A DNA stretch of 64,000 nt from Planctomycetaceae bacterium (GTDB lineage Bacteria > Planctomycetota > Planctomycetia > Pirellulales > Pirellulaceae): the NCBI GenBank assembly GCA_002723275.1, contig PBNZ01000026.1, forward strand, positions 57,888 to 121,887. The letters run 5' to 3'. Below, one piece after another: positions 55,357 to 64,000 of this stretch (positions are counted from its first letter, which is position 1; each line of letters begins with the position of its first letter). Below the pieces are notes generated by a model that saw only the letters and a program-made list of their open reading frames with translations, had not been told where the DNA came from and did no database searches. The translations under genes were made by a program, and so were the position numbers.

Positions 55357-56421
55357 ATGAGCAGTCCCTCGATCACTCGCCAGCCTTCCAGCCCCGGCAC
55401 CGTTGCCGACTGTGACGCTGCTCCCAGAAGCAAAATGCGCCGTCTCACGGGTGTGCAGTTATTGGCGAGTGGTAGCTATGTGCCCGAGGAGGTTGTCACT
55501 AACGAGGATCTCCAGCAGCTGGGTTATGATTCGGATTGGATCATTCAGCGTACGGGAATTAATACACGTCACCGGACTCCAGCCCATTTAGCCACCAGTG
55601 ATCTGGCTTATGAGGCATCGCAACGTTGTTTGGATGCCGCCGGAGAGTCGGCCGATGACATCGACATGATTGTGATGGCGACGATGACACCGGACCATCC
55701 GGCACCGTCGACCGCCTGTTTTCTGCAAGAACGACTTGGGGCTACTCAGGCCGGCGCGATGGATTTAAATGCGGCCTGTGCTGGATTCATGTACGCCTTG
55801 ATCACTGGAGCTCAGTTCATCGGAGCACGAACCTGCCGCCGCGTGTTGGTGGTGGGTGCGGACGTGAATACGAGAATCGTAAACCCGAATGATGAGAAGA
55901 CATTTCCTCTCTTCGGTGACGGCGCCGGTGCTGTTCTCTTGGGTGCGGGAGACGATGATCAGGGTCTCTTGGCATTCACTCTGGGAGCTGATGGTTCGGG
56001 GACCGACTTATTGAGAATTCCTGGCGGCGGTTCTCGACACCCCTTAACCGCTCAGTCATTGGACGACGAAGAACAGTACATTCAGATGGAGGGCCGTCCG
56101 GTCTTCAAGTGGGCGGTTCGCATGTTGACGGATACCCTCCAGGGTGTCCTGGCTCATGCCGACTGTACGATGGACGACATCAAGCACGTTGTCTTGCACC
56201 AGGCGAATTTACGGATCATCGAGGCGGCAGCTGAGGCTCTCGATATCCCGCGAGAGAAAATGCTCATTAACGTCGACCAATATGGGAATACGTCTGCCGG
56301 AAGTATTCCGTTAGGTCTGGACGAAGTGTGCGAATCGGGCAGACTTTCTCGAGGTGATCGCGTTCTATTGTGCGGCTTCGGGGCCGGTCTTGCCTGGGGC
56401 GCATCCGTCATTCAGTGGTAG
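55357..56421 (+). CDS. fabH: beta-ketoacyl-ACP synthase III
   Basis: The enzyme condenses acetyl-CoA or another acyl-CoA with malonyl-ACP to start fatty-acid synthesis. From ATG 55357 the protein has 354 residues; ATG 55435 is a possible later start, matching the family's usual beginning (MRRLTGVQLLASGSYVP). Catalytic residues are Cys141 in LNAACAGF, His281 in VVLHQANLRI and Asn311 in QYGNTSAGSIPLG, spaced nearly as in E. coli FabH. FGDGAGAVLLG is also present. GGAAG lies about nine bases before 55357. It stands apart from other fatty-acid genes here, so a second role in acyl-CoA condensation is possible. Confidence 0.92.
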   Translation: MSSPSITRQPSSPGTVADCDAAPRSKMRRLTGVQLLASGSYVPEEVVTNEDLQQLGYDSDWIIQRTGINTRHRTPAHLATSDLAYEASQRCLDAAGESADDIDMIVMATMTPDHPAPSTACFLQERLGATQAGAMDLNAACAGFMYALITGAQFIGARTCRRVLVVGADVNTRIVNPNDEKTFPLFGDGAGAVLLGAGDDDQGLLAFTLGADGSGTDLLRIPGGGSRHPLTAQSLDDEEQYIQMEGRPVFKWAVRMLTDTLQGVLAHADCTMDDIKHVVLHQANLRIIEAAAEALDIPREKMLINVDQYGNTSAGSIPLGLDEVCESGRLSRGDRVLLCGFGAGLAWGASVIQW

Positions 56422-56567
56422 AAGATACGCTGCCGGATGCAATGCATGTCTCAAAGCCGAAGGCAAAAAGGATTTTCCATCTCGGTAGGTGATTTCTCAT
56501 TGGCTTGCCGGATTCGTTGGTTTCATCATCGTTTAGCTAGGCATCGTTTCAGAAACAGAGGATTCGG

Positions 56568-58370
56568 ATGAGTAAAGTCAAGCGTTTACCGGCACGTTCC
56601 CGAGTGAAAACGGACGACACCTGGGATCTCTCTAGCCTTTATGCGAGCGATGAAGACTGGCAAAAAGATCTCAAGAAACTGAAAAATCGAATTCCTAAGT
56701 TCGCTCAATTCAAAGGACGACTTGGCGAAGGACCATCCGTGTTGGCAAAGTGCCTGAAGTTCGATTCGGATTTCGATCGACTCGCGGAACGACTCGGTGT
56801 TTATGCGTTTCTCAAGACGACTGAAGATCAAGCGAATGGCGACCATCAGAACATGATGGGCCAATTCCAGAATGTGGCGTCCCGCGCCGCGGAGGAGGCG
56901 AGCTTTATTCGTCCTGAGTTGCTGAGCTTGTCGAGCAGCAAACTCAAAAAGCTAATCCAGTCGCCTCTGTTGAAACACTATCGACTGACACTGAAACGGC
57001 TCGTTCGTTCCAAGCCGCACACGCTCGGGGACCGTGAAGAACAATTGTTGGCGATGCAGTCTGAAATGTCTCAGACTGCCAGTCGCGCTTTTCGTCAGTT
57101 ACTTGATGCTGACATGAAATTCGGCGTCGTAAAAAACGAACAAGGCGAGCAGATCGAGTTGAGCAATGCGACGTTTTCGCAGCTGTTAGTATCGCCCAGC
57201 CGCAAGGTTCGAAAAGACGCATTCGTGACCTATTACCAACAATTCGAAGGTCACGAAAATACGTTGGCGGCCACTTTGAATGGTTCGATTCAAAAGGATG
57301 TCTATTACGCCCGCGCTCGCGGCTACGATTCCGCACTCCACGCCGCTCTGTTTCCCGACAATGTACCGCAGTCGGTGTATGACAAATTAATCAGTAGCGT
57401 TCATCGAAATTTGCCGGCGTTGCATCGCTATTACGACTTGCGACGTCGCAAGATGAAGCTCAAGGACATTCATCATTACGATACCTATGTTCCGATCCTG
57501 AGCAATCTGGAATCGAAGTATACGTGGAAGCAAGCGGTCAAGGTGATCATTGAGGCACTGCAGCCCTTGGGTGAGGAATACTGCTCGGTTCTCGAAGCCG
57601 GTCTGAACGGTCGATGGTGCGATCGTTATCCCAACCAGGGCAAACAAAGCGGTGCCTTCAGTTGTGGCTCGTTTGATGGCGATCCGTATATCCTGATGAA
57701 CTACCAGCCCACCGTACTGAATGACGTTTTCACGTTGGCACACGAAGCCGGGCATTCTATGCACAGCTATTTGTCCGCCAAACATCAACCTTACGAGTAT
57801 TACGACTACAAGATCTTCGTTGCCGAAGTGGCGAGTACCTTCAACGAGGAACTATTGAGCCATCATTTGCTCTCGCAAAGTAACGACAAAAAACAGCGAG
57901 CCTATCTGATCAATCGTGAAATCGACGATATTCGTGGCACGATCTTTCGGCAAACGATGTTCGCTGAATTCGAAAAGATCACTCACGGAATGGCCGAAGC
58001 CGGAGAACCGCTTACCTTGCAGGCCTTCAAAAGCGTTTATCGCGATTTGTTGGAGAAGTACTTCGGTCCACAGTTTGCCCTGGATGAACAGTTGTCGCTC
58101 GAATGTCTGCGCATCCCGCATTTCTATCGAGCGTTTTACGTCTACAAGTATGCAACCGGTTTGTCCGCAGCCATTGCCCTTAGTCAACGTGTGCTAACGG
58201 GAGGCGAAGTCGAACTGCAGGACTATCTGAACTTCCTGCAGTCGGGTTGCTCAAAAGATCCACTCGACCTGCTCCGCGATGCGGGAGTGGATATGGAAAA
58301 ACCGAAACCGGTGAACACGGCGCTCAAATACTTCGAAAAACTGGTCGATGAACTCGATGATTTGCTCTAA
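56568..58370 (+). CDS. pepF: oligoendopeptidase F (M3B)
   Basis: The 600-residue zinc peptidase cleaves short peptides in the cytoplasm. The metal site HEAGH is at about 392-396 in VFTLAHEAGHSMHSYLSA, and the third ligand Glu lies in FVAEVASTFNEELL. The N-terminal helical half (WDLSSLYASDEDWQKDLKKL) and the C-terminal FYVYKYATGLSAAIALSQRV are typical of the family. Length fits. No signal peptide is visible. It could finish the breakdown of peptides imported from the periplasm. Confidence 0.95.
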   Translation: MSKVKRLPARSRVKTDDTWDLSSLYASDEDWQKDLKKLKNRIPKFAQFKGRLGEGPSVLAKCLKFDSDFDRLAERLGVYAFLKTTEDQANGDHQNMMGQFQNVASRAAEEASFIRPELLSLSSSKLKKLIQSPLLKHYRLTLKRLVRSKPHTLGDREEQLLAMQSEMSQTASRAFRQLLDADMKFGVVKNEQGEQIELSNATFSQLLVSPSRKVRKDAFVTYYQQFEGHENTLAATLNGSIQKDVYYARARGYDSALHAALFPDNVPQSVYDKLISSVHRNLPALHRYYDLRRRKMKLKDIHHYDTYVPILSNLESKYTWKQAVKVIIEALQPLGEEYCSVLEAGLNGRWCDRYPNQGKQSGAFSCGSFDGDPYILMNYQPTVLNDVFTLAHEAGHSMHSYLSAKHQPYEYYDYKIFVAEVASTFNEELLSHHLLSQSNDKKQRAYLINREIDDIRGTIFRQTMFAEFEKITHGMAEAGEPLTLQAFKSVYRDLLEKYFGPQFALDEQLSLECLRIPHFYRAFYVYKYATGLSAAIALSQRVLTGGEVELQDYLNFLQSGCSKDPLDLLRDAGVDMEKPKPVNTALKYFEKLVDELDDLL

Positions 58371-58390
58371 CCGATTTGCTTGAACGGCCG

Positions 58391-59932
58391 TTAGAGATCG
58401 AATTGGATTCCCTGTGCTAAGGGAAGATCGGTCGAGTAATTGATCGTATTGGTAGCTCGACGCATGTAAGCTTTCCAGGAATCGGAGCCGGATTCGCGGC
58501 CACCTCCCGTTTCCTTTTCACCGCCAAAAGCGCCACCGATTTCCGCACCACTGGTACCGATGTTCACATTGGCGATGCCGCAGTCGCTGCCCGTAGCCGA
58601 GCAGAATAGCTCGGCCTCGCGAACATCGTCGGTGAAGATCGCCGATGCGAGCCCTTGTGGAACCTGGTTGTGAAGTTCGATCGCCGATTCCAGGTCGGAA
58701 TAACGCATCACATAGAGCAACGGGGCAAAGGTCTCCGTCGATACGATCTCGGCATTGCTGCCGATTTCGACGATCGCTGGTTTCACATAACAGCCACCGT
58801 TGGGTACGCCGTCGGTGATTGATTCTCCACCCACCACCAATCTTCCGCCCTCGGCTTGAGCTGCTTCGATCGCCTGCGCCATCGCGTTGCGAGCTTGGCC
58901 GTCAACGAGGGGACCCACCAGCGTTCCCTCCGCAGTCGGATCTCCAATCGGCAAACTCTCATATGCCTTTGTCAAACGTTCCACGACCTGGTCAGCAATC
59001 GAATCATGCACAATCAAACGTCTTAAGGTGGTGCAACGCTGGCCACATGTACCGACAGCAGCGAATACGATAGCTCGAATCGCAAGTTCCATGTCTGCCG
59101 ACGGTGTCAGGATCATCGCGTTGTTACCACCGAGTTCAAGCAAGCTGCGTCCCAGTCTTCCGGCAACGGTTTGGGCGACGGCGCGACCCATAGGAACAGA
59201 GCCCGTGGCTGAGATGAGCGGAAGTCGGGGATCTGCAGCGACGGCTTCGCCGACATCAGCTCCTCCAATGATCACGCTCGACAACCCTTCCGGAGTTTCC
59301 TCAAAATTTGATACCACCTGACTCAGCAAGCTTTGGCACGCTAACGCACAGAGAGGTGTTTTCTCGGATGGTTTCCAGACGGATGTGTTCCCACAAACAA
59401 ACCCTAATGCAACATTCCAGGCCCAAACGGCGACCGGGAAATTAAAGGCAGTGATGATGCCGATCGGGCCCAAGGGATGCCATTGCTCCATCAGTCGATG
59501 TTGCGGTCGCTCGCTCGCAATCGTCAGGCCATAGAGTTGGCGGCTGATACCGACGGCAAAGTCGCAAATGTCGATCATTTCCTGGACTTCGCCCAATGCT
59601 TCCTGGGTGATCTTGCCAGCTTCCCAGGAAACAATCGTCGCCAATTCGGATTTGTAGCGGCGAAGTTGATCGCCCAATTGACGTACGAATTCGCCGCGAC
59701 GTGGAGCCGGTACCGTTCGCCACTGACGAAAGGCTTCCTCAGCAGATGCGACAACCGAATCGACTTGCGGAGCGTTTGCGGCGCGGAATTTAGTCAGTGT
59801 GCTGCCATCAATGGGTGAGGTGGCTTTCAGTACAGTGTTTGCCTGACCCTCAAGTTGCCGAGAACCTTGCCAGATAGCAGTCGTCTCGGATACTCCGAGC
59901 GTTTGTAATGCTTGAGCGAGTTTACTGTCCAT
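58391..59932 (-). CDS. ALDH7-type aldehyde dehydrogenase (probable 2-aminoadipate semialdehyde dehydrogenase)
   Basis: I start at ATG 59932, which has CAGGAG six bases upstream, giving about 513 residues; the longer frame to 60028 overlaps the previous gene. NAD-dependent ALDH features are LGPIGIITAFNFPVAVWAWN, WKPSEKTPL, TGSVPMGRAV, the Glu in LLELGGNNAMIL and the catalytic Cys in GTCGQRCTTLRRL. GGNNA and RCTTLRR are typical of the ALDH7/antiquitin group, which oxidises 2-aminoadipate 6-semialdehyde. The upstream Lys6DH or saccharopine dehydrogenase-like gene, 28 bases away, would produce that aldehyde, so the pair fits lysine breakdown. Confidence 0.9.
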   Translation of the reverse strand: MDSKLAQALQTLGVSETTAIWQGSRQLEGQANTVLKATSPIDGSTLTKFRAANAPQVDSVVASAEEAFRQWRTVPAPRRGEFVRQLGDQLRRYKSELATIVSWEAGKITQEALGEVQEMIDICDFAVGISRQLYGLTIASERPQHRLMEQWHPLGPIGIITAFNFPVAVWAWNVALGFVCGNTSVWKPSEKTPLCALACQSLLSQVVSNFEETPEGLSSVIIGGADVGEAVAADPRLPLISATGSVPMGRAVAQTVAGRLGRSLLELGGNNAMILTPSADMELAIRAIVFAAVGTCGQRCTTLRRLIVHDSIADQVVERLTKAYESLPIGDPTAEGTLVGPLVDGQARNAMAQAIEAAQAEGGRLVVGGESITDGVPNGGCYVKPAIVEIGSNAEIVSTETFAPLLYVMRYSDLESAIELHNQVPQGLASAIFTDDVREAELFCSATGSDCGIANVNIGTSGAEIGGAFGGEKETGGGRESGSDSWKAYMRRATNTINYSTDLPLAQGIQFDL

Positions 59933-59960
59933 CACTTTCTCCTGAGTGAGCCCCATGCCC

Positions 59961-61058
59961 TTAGCGGTTGGCTCCTCGATCGGCATAACGGCGACCGAAT
60001 CGATTTTCAATAAAGTCGGTGAAATCAACGTCTTCTTGTCGAACGAAGCCCTGAGTGGGCAAGCGACCCTCCCGGGCCAGGTCGATGACCGCGCAGATAC
60101 CGGAAGCTGTCGTCAATTGAATCGCACTCCATGGTTCTCCGTCAATGTTCTCCGCATAGACTTTGCGGGCGTCGCTCATCTGAACCAGGTTGCCCTTACG
60201 CCAACCTGAAACCGTGCAGAAGGTGACAACGACATCTTGGAACGTGATCGGCACCGACTGCTCCAGGATCTCTTTCAGCTGCTCACGACGCTCACTCATC
60301 CTCAGTTCGCCAACCAAGAATTGCATTAGATGGCGATGGCCAAGGTAACGAACCGTCTTGTAGTTCAATTCTCGCACCCGTTGGTCGAGTGTCTCACAAA
60401 GTGTCCCCAGTCCGCCGGATGTATTGAACGCTTCGTAACGTACGCCGTCGATGGAGAAGTGTTCCAGACCCTCAAGCGGCAAGATATCAATACGCTTTCC
60501 TTCGTGAATTGCCTCGCACGGATTGCAGTATTCGTTGATCAATCCGTCTGTTGACCATGTCAGGTTATATTTTAGTTCTCCCGTGGGAAACTCTGGTAAT
60601 GCTCCAACTCGCATATGCACTCGATCTAACTCATCGAATGATTTCGTCAGGTGGTGAGCTACGATCGATATGAAGCCTGGAGCCAAACCACATTGAGGCA
60701 TGAAGATTTGACCTGCTACCGCTTGACTGGAAATCTTTCGTACCGCCCTTGTCGTTTCCACGTCTTCGGTGAGGTCAAAGTAACTGCAACCTACTTCCAA
60801 GGCCGCTTGAGCCACCTGGGGATTAAATCGAAAACTCAGCGCGGAAATCACCGACTGGCAACCTTCCATGCAAGCCTTCAAGTCTTCATGTTGAGTGACG
60901 TCCAACACACGAGTTTCAACGTCCGTATCGGATTGGATACGCGCCAGGGTCGCCTGATCAACGTCAGCGACGCGGACTCGAAAGTCGCCTGATTCCGTGA
61001 GGAATTTTGCGATCATTCGTCCAATTTTTCCACCGCCGAGTAACAGAACTTGCTGCAT
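59961..61058 (-). CDS. lysine 6-dehydrogenase / saccharopine dehydrogenase-like protein
   Basis: The 365-residue protein has an N-terminal Rossmann NAD(P) site (VLLLGGGKIGRMIAKFL) and VADVDQ. CSYFDLTEDVETTRAV and MPQCGLAPGFISIVAHHL follow. The C-terminal domain has FNTSGGLGTLCETL and LNYKTVRYLGHRHLMQFL, both strongly reminiscent of lysine 6-dehydrogenase and of saccharopine dehydrogenase. Either would give 2-aminoadipate semialdehyde, the substrate of the ALDH7-type enzyme encoded 28 bases downstream. With no lysine-ketoglutarate reductase gene in view, the direct lysine 6-dehydrogenase reading is attractive but not proven. The divergent VOC-like gene shares the 221-base upstream region. Confidence 0.85.
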   Translation of the reverse strand: MQQVLLLGGGKIGRMIAKFLTESGDFRVRVADVDQATLARIQSDTDVETRVLDVTQHEDLKACMEGCQSVISALSFRFNPQVAQAALEVGCSYFDLTEDVETTRAVRKISSQAVAGQIFMPQCGLAPGFISIVAHHLTKSFDELDRVHMRVGALPEFPTGELKYNLTWSTDGLINEYCNPCEAIHEGKRIDILPLEGLEHFSIDGVRYEAFNTSGGLGTLCETLDQRVRELNYKTVRYLGHRHLMQFLVGELRMSERREQLKEILEQSVPITFQDVVVTFCTVSGWRKGNLVQMSDARKVYAENIDGEPWSAIQLTTASGICAVIDLAREGRLPTQGFVRQEDVDFTDFIENRFGRRYADRGANR

Positions 61059-61279
61059 GATGTATCCCAGTCCTATTATTTGATTGGCGATCGTAACGTG
61101 AACTTCGCCGATCTTGAATGCAGCGACTGCTGCTTTGGGTGAGGCATACCAACCATAGGTCGTCTCAAAACGAACCTTGCTAAACGTCTTGTATTGACAT
61201 TTCTACGGGTTTGCACCGGTCACAATGATACTCCGCGACCGATGAATCGTGAACTCATGGGCACAAGGAGCGACAGTAA

Positions 61280-62626
61280 ATGTCTGATCGACTGAACTCC
61301 GGATCTTTATGGGAATGTCAGCCGAAGGCCTGGACCTTCGTGCAGAAATCGCTTGAGGATCTCTCAGGACGAAACGCGGTGATCGCCCAATGGAAACAGC
61401 GACTTTTGTCCGAGACAGGCACGCGTTTGGTCGATTGGATTGATCACTTGACACTTGGGCATAACGACGTCTCTCACGAACAGTTAACCGAATTGGGCTT
61501 TCGTGAGGAAACGACGAACCGTGGAGTCTGGTTCCACGCAGAAGGACTCTTTCCACGTATTCGATACGTTGTCGAAAGTGCGGATGCCGGTGTGGCCATG
61601 AAGGTGGAATCGGTTGCGCGTTTTTGCCAGCTCCACCAAGTGTCCGATCTTATTGGGTCTCGTCACGCGGATTTCAAAATGGCGACGGTCGACGCGACGC
61701 CTGCAGCTCATCTTTGGGTCGTGGAACGCCATGGTAATCAGACGTTTGAATCCTCCGAACCTACCGAAACCCAGAAACAGGATCTCCGCGCATTCGCCGG
61801 AAAGTTTCGTGATCGTCCACGCGATTCGGCAGAAGGTTATGCAGTGGCCAGGCAGCTAGTCACGGAATTGGCGGCGGAGATTGGCATGGATTGGGCCTGC
61901 GATCGTTTTTTCGCGAGCGAGAGAGATTATTGGCAGTCCCGAAACAAAGCCGCTCAGATTCAATGGCAACGCCAGGATCGACTCGGAGTTGGTTGGGCTA
62001 ACCACGATCATCATACCTATCGTTCTAGCCGCGAACATTTCAAAGACTTAATCGAATCCTTTGAGAGCTTTGGATTTCATTGTCGAGAAAGGTTTTACGC
62101 GGGAGCTCAAGCCGGTTGGGGAGCTCAGGTCCTTGAGCAGCCTAGTTGCGGTCTTGTCATCTTTGCAGACGTCGATCTCTCCCCGCACGAAGTCGCCGGT
62201 GATTTCGCTCATCAGGGACTTGTCGAACGACAGGAGCTTGGCACCGTGGGGCTGTGGTGCCAATTGCACGGTGAGTCGTTTCTAGCAGCCGGGATGCACC
62301 ATTTAGAATGTCAATTCGAGTTTGATGCCGTGCGAAAGCAGCTGGCTGCAATGGGAATCGAGACGATGACGCCCTTTACCGACTTCGCCTTTTTGCGACA
62401 AGCATTCACTCAGGGTGAGCGGTGGATGATTCAACCCGATCGCTTACAAAAACTGGTGGAGATGCAACGGCTTCAGCCCGATCAGGCCAAGGAATTCGAG
62501 CGCCACGGCGCGATTGGTTCGCACCTTGAAATCTTGGAACGGAATGACGGTTACAAAGGATTCAATCAGACGGGAGTCAGCGACATTATCCATCGCACGG
62601 ATCCGCGAATCCAACATACGCCATAG
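61280..62626 (+). CDS. uncharacterised VOC-like protein, candidate lysine-pathway dioxygenase
   Basis: ATG 61280 has AAGGAG upstream; 448 residues. I see no exact named family. Two portions look like vicinal-oxygen-chelate modules: the first around VDWIDHLTLG (His56) with GVWFHAEGLFPRIRYV, the second around NHDHHTYRSSREHFKDLIES (His242, His244, His245) with AGWGAQVLEQP and a later MHHLECQFEF (Glu343). This recalls the DUF1338 (HglS) iron enzymes that turn 2-oxoadipate into 2-hydroxyglutarate in D-lysine use, though overall similarity is not obvious by eye. It is divergent from two lysine-degradation genes, which would make 2-aminoadipate. The function is inferred from context only. Confidence 0.65.
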   Translation: MSDRLNSGSLWECQPKAWTFVQKSLEDLSGRNAVIAQWKQRLLSETGTRLVDWIDHLTLGHNDVSHEQLTELGFREETTNRGVWFHAEGLFPRIRYVVESADAGVAMKVESVARFCQLHQVSDLIGSRHADFKMATVDATPAAHLWVVERHGNQTFESSEPTETQKQDLRAFAGKFRDRPRDSAEGYAVARQLVTELAAEIGMDWACDRFFASERDYWQSRNKAAQIQWQRQDRLGVGWANHDHHTYRSSREHFKDLIESFESFGFHCRERFYAGAQAGWGAQVLEQPSCGLVIFADVDLSPHEVAGDFAHQGLVERQELGTVGLWCQLHGESFLAAGMHHLECQFEFDAVRKQLAAMGIETMTPFTDFAFLRQAFTQGERWMIQPDRLQKLVEMQRLQPDQAKEFERHGAIGSHLEILERNDGYKGFNQTGVSDIIHRTDPRIQHTP

Positions 62627-62634
62627 ATGATGCA

Positions 62635-63684
62635 TTAGGATGGAGTCACCCAGACGATTGGGCGATCAGCCTCATCGAGTTTGATTCTCATCTTCAATCT
62701 GGCTTGGAATAAAACTCGATCCAGTACCCGTTTATAGAAGGTCTGCTTGGCGGGAAACTGAACCTTGGTTTCGGATAACGAGATTCTGGCTGCATTCAGG
62801 CTGCGATGGTCGATCAGGAACGGGACCTTCAATCGGGTTTGCAGGACATTAAGTACATCGGCCAAAGGGGTATCCACGATTTCAACCGGCAGTTTCTCGA
62901 AGAGCTTCGGGATGGCGTCGCGATCGGGAGCATTTGTTTCCCAACCTACCGGCCACTGTTCCTTTGCTGTTCTTGCGTTGATGATGTTCAAGGTCAAACT
63001 TCCCGAGCCATCGGTGGACGGTGCCAGCGCCAAGTTGAGCGGCCGTAGCGCGGCAGCCAATCCCGTTCCGCAACTGACTCCGGATAGCTCATCACGGATC
63101 ATCGGATCGCCGCGCGTAATCGTGGACACGCCTGCAGCGACTTTGATTGGGATTCCAGTTGCCGTTTGCACGTGATCAACCAGGGTCTTCAGCTTCTCGC
63201 CCTTCGTAGAAATACGAATGGTCGGTGAGAGTCGACGAATCGCGGTCTCTAATTGAGGCAGCGACATGCCAAAAAGCTGTTGGGACCGGTCGCTGTCAGA
63301 GTTACCTGCCTCGAGTCCCTTGATCCATTGTTCGATTCGGCGACGATCGGACATTCGAAAGTTTTGTCCAGGAACCTGCAAAACTCCATCGGCACGAAGC
63401 AAGCCTTGGACGTAGATGCGTTTTGAAGCAGGACCGCCTTCTTCCCGGATATCGGCCTGTTCACCCCTACGTTGTTGTCTCATTCGCAGCGATGCGAGTG
63501 GTACATCTTGGAGGGTACGGAGCCAACGCTGAGGGACATCGATCGCGACTCCTTTGGCCGTCAAGACTTCCAGATAAACTCGTGGCACCTCGGTGGCGAT
63601 CGCTGTCGAGCAACCCATGCTCAAAACGCAAAGAATCCCATAGGTTGTCTTGAGGAGCAGTCGTTGCAATGCTCGCCTCTTCAT
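62635..63684 (-). CDS. secreted or lipid-anchored protein with STN-like domain
   Basis: I start at ATG 63684 with GGGAGG five bases upstream; about 349 residues. The N-terminus (YGILCVLSMGCSTAIA) is a signal peptide, and SMGC could be a weak lipobox. A central helical region (SLPQLETAIRRLSPTIRIST) precedes VDHVQTATGIPIKVAAGVST. A similar C-terminal segment reads VEIVDTPLADVLNVLQTRLK followed by VPFLIDHRSL. These two resemble the secretin/TonB short N-terminal (STN) fold. I cannot name a family. The upstream neighbour encodes a DUF1501 protein, and the ATG lies 25 bases after its stop, so they may be cotranscribed. Confidence 0.7.
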   Translation of the reverse strand: MKRRALQRLLLKTTYGILCVLSMGCSTAIATEVPRVYLEVLTAKGVAIDVPQRWLRTLQDVPLASLRMRQQRRGEQADIREEGGPASKRIYVQGLLRADGVLQVPGQNFRMSDRRRIEQWIKGLEAGNSDSDRSQQLFGMSLPQLETAIRRLSPTIRISTKGEKLKTLVDHVQTATGIPIKVAAGVSTITRGDPMIRDELSGVSCGTGLAAALRPLNLALAPSTDGSGSLTLNIINARTAKEQWPVGWETNAPDRDAIPKLFEKLPVEIVDTPLADVLNVLQTRLKVPFLIDHRSLNAARISLSETKVQFPAKQTFYKRVLDRVLFQARLKMRIKLDEADRPIVWVTPS

Positions 63685-63709
63685 CGCGTGCCTCCCGATC
63701 CGTGGGTCA

Positions 63710-64000
63710 CTACGCAAGGATGGGTTCGATCACCTTGCCGGCGACATCCGTCAATCGATATTGACGGCCTTGAAATTTGAATACCAGTTTCTCGTGATCG
63801 ATTCCCAAAAGATGTAACAGCGTGGCGTGTAAATCGTTGACGTGAATGGGAGATTCAACAGCATTGAATCCGAGTTCGTCAGTTTTGCCGATCGTTCGAC
63901 CGCCGGCTACACCACCTCCGGCCATCCAGATCGAGAAGGCGTGACGATGATGGTCACGTCCTGCAGATTGGTCGAGTTTTCCCTGCAACATTGGCGTGCG
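63710..64000 (-). CDS. DUF1501 family protein, C-terminal part only
   Basis: The frame continues to the window edge, so the N-terminal part lies beyond it. The visible 96 or so residues read [20 protein letters not shown], then [39 protein letters not shown] and [12 protein letters not shown], matching the C-terminus of DUF1501 proteins such as the one at 21093-22562. It is probably Tat-exported, but the signal is out of view. A DUF1549/DUF1553 partner would be expected further upstream of it. Confidence 0.9.
   Translation of the reverse strand, partial: RTPMLQGKLDQSAGRDHHRHAFSIWMAGGGVAGGRTIGKTDELGFNAVESPIHVNDLHATLLHLLGIDHEKLVFKFQGRQYRLTDVAGKVIEPILA

Noticed and set aside
61194..61230. TTGACA as a -35 box upstream of the VOC-like gene
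   Set aside because: No acceptable -10 box occurs at 16-18 bases, so I do not list it as a promoter.

Overview
The window reads as a chromosomal segment of a planctomycete, probably from the Pirellulales or a nearby order. The basis is family content rather than any rRNA gene. It holds DUF1549/DUF1553 and DUF1587-1595-type Planctomycete cytochrome proteins paired with Tat-exported DUF1501 or DUF1552 proteins, a secreted DUF1080 protein, a LEPR-XLL-like N-terminus (LESLESRCLLA), dockerin-like tails, a PEP-CTERM protein and a Hanks-type kinase with a sensor domain. I see no tRNA, rRNA, CRISPR array, insertion sequence or phage gene.

Layout. 1-1397: two coupled unknown genes, the second broken by an in-frame TGA. 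1394-7153 (minus): a probable operon of MoaD-like sulfur carrier, tungsten aldehyde ferredoxin oxidoreductase (AOR), a stand-alone FwdD-like molybdopterin-binding protein, an RluA-type pseudouridine synthase and a TPR protein. 7196-9111 (minus): a secreted DUF1080 protein with a strong terminator, and a YceH-like protein. 9295-16784: a VOC protein, then DgcN-like and DgcA-like enzymes, a 1062-residue secreted fusion of four peptidoglycan-related modules, and a convergent gamma-glutamyltransferase. 16959-28464: an SDR oxidoreductase, a cytochrome/DUF1553 plus DUF1501 pair, a redoxin-cytochrome-copper monooxygenase-EF-hand protein with an RND-type membrane protein, and a LamG/PEP-CTERM protein. 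28977-31844: a 14-repeat FG-GAP protein.

32115-41373: uridine kinase, a DUF5009-like membrane acyltransferase, a metzincin-like protease, a sialidase-like protein, a sensor Ser/Thr kinase and a secreted amidohydrolase. 41458-48891: mostly housekeeping genes (lysS, a LolC/LolD-type exporter, branched-chain aminotransferase, LysM-YkuD transpeptidase, pyrE). 49006-54653: a nuclease-like unknown, a DUF1592-type plus DUF1552 pair, and a TANGO2/NRDE protein. 55357-62626: FabH, oligoendopeptidase F, and a lysine-degradation group (Lys6DH-like, ALDH7-like, VOC-like unknown). 62635-64000: an STN-like secreted protein and the C-terminus of another DUF1501 protein.

The most interesting candidate system lies at 9785-16784. 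DgcN/DgcA-like enzymes for D-glutamate, or an L-Ala-D/L-Glu epimerase, sit directly upstream of one exported polypeptide joining a beta-lactamase-fold domain, a peptidoglycan-binding domain, a DD-carboxypeptidase and an M19 dipeptidase. A gamma-glutamyltransferase faces them. Together they could take murein peptides apart outside the cytoplasm and consume the D-glutamate inside. Second choices are the AOR/FwdD/MoaD operon and the unidentified VOC-like protein opposite the lysine genes.
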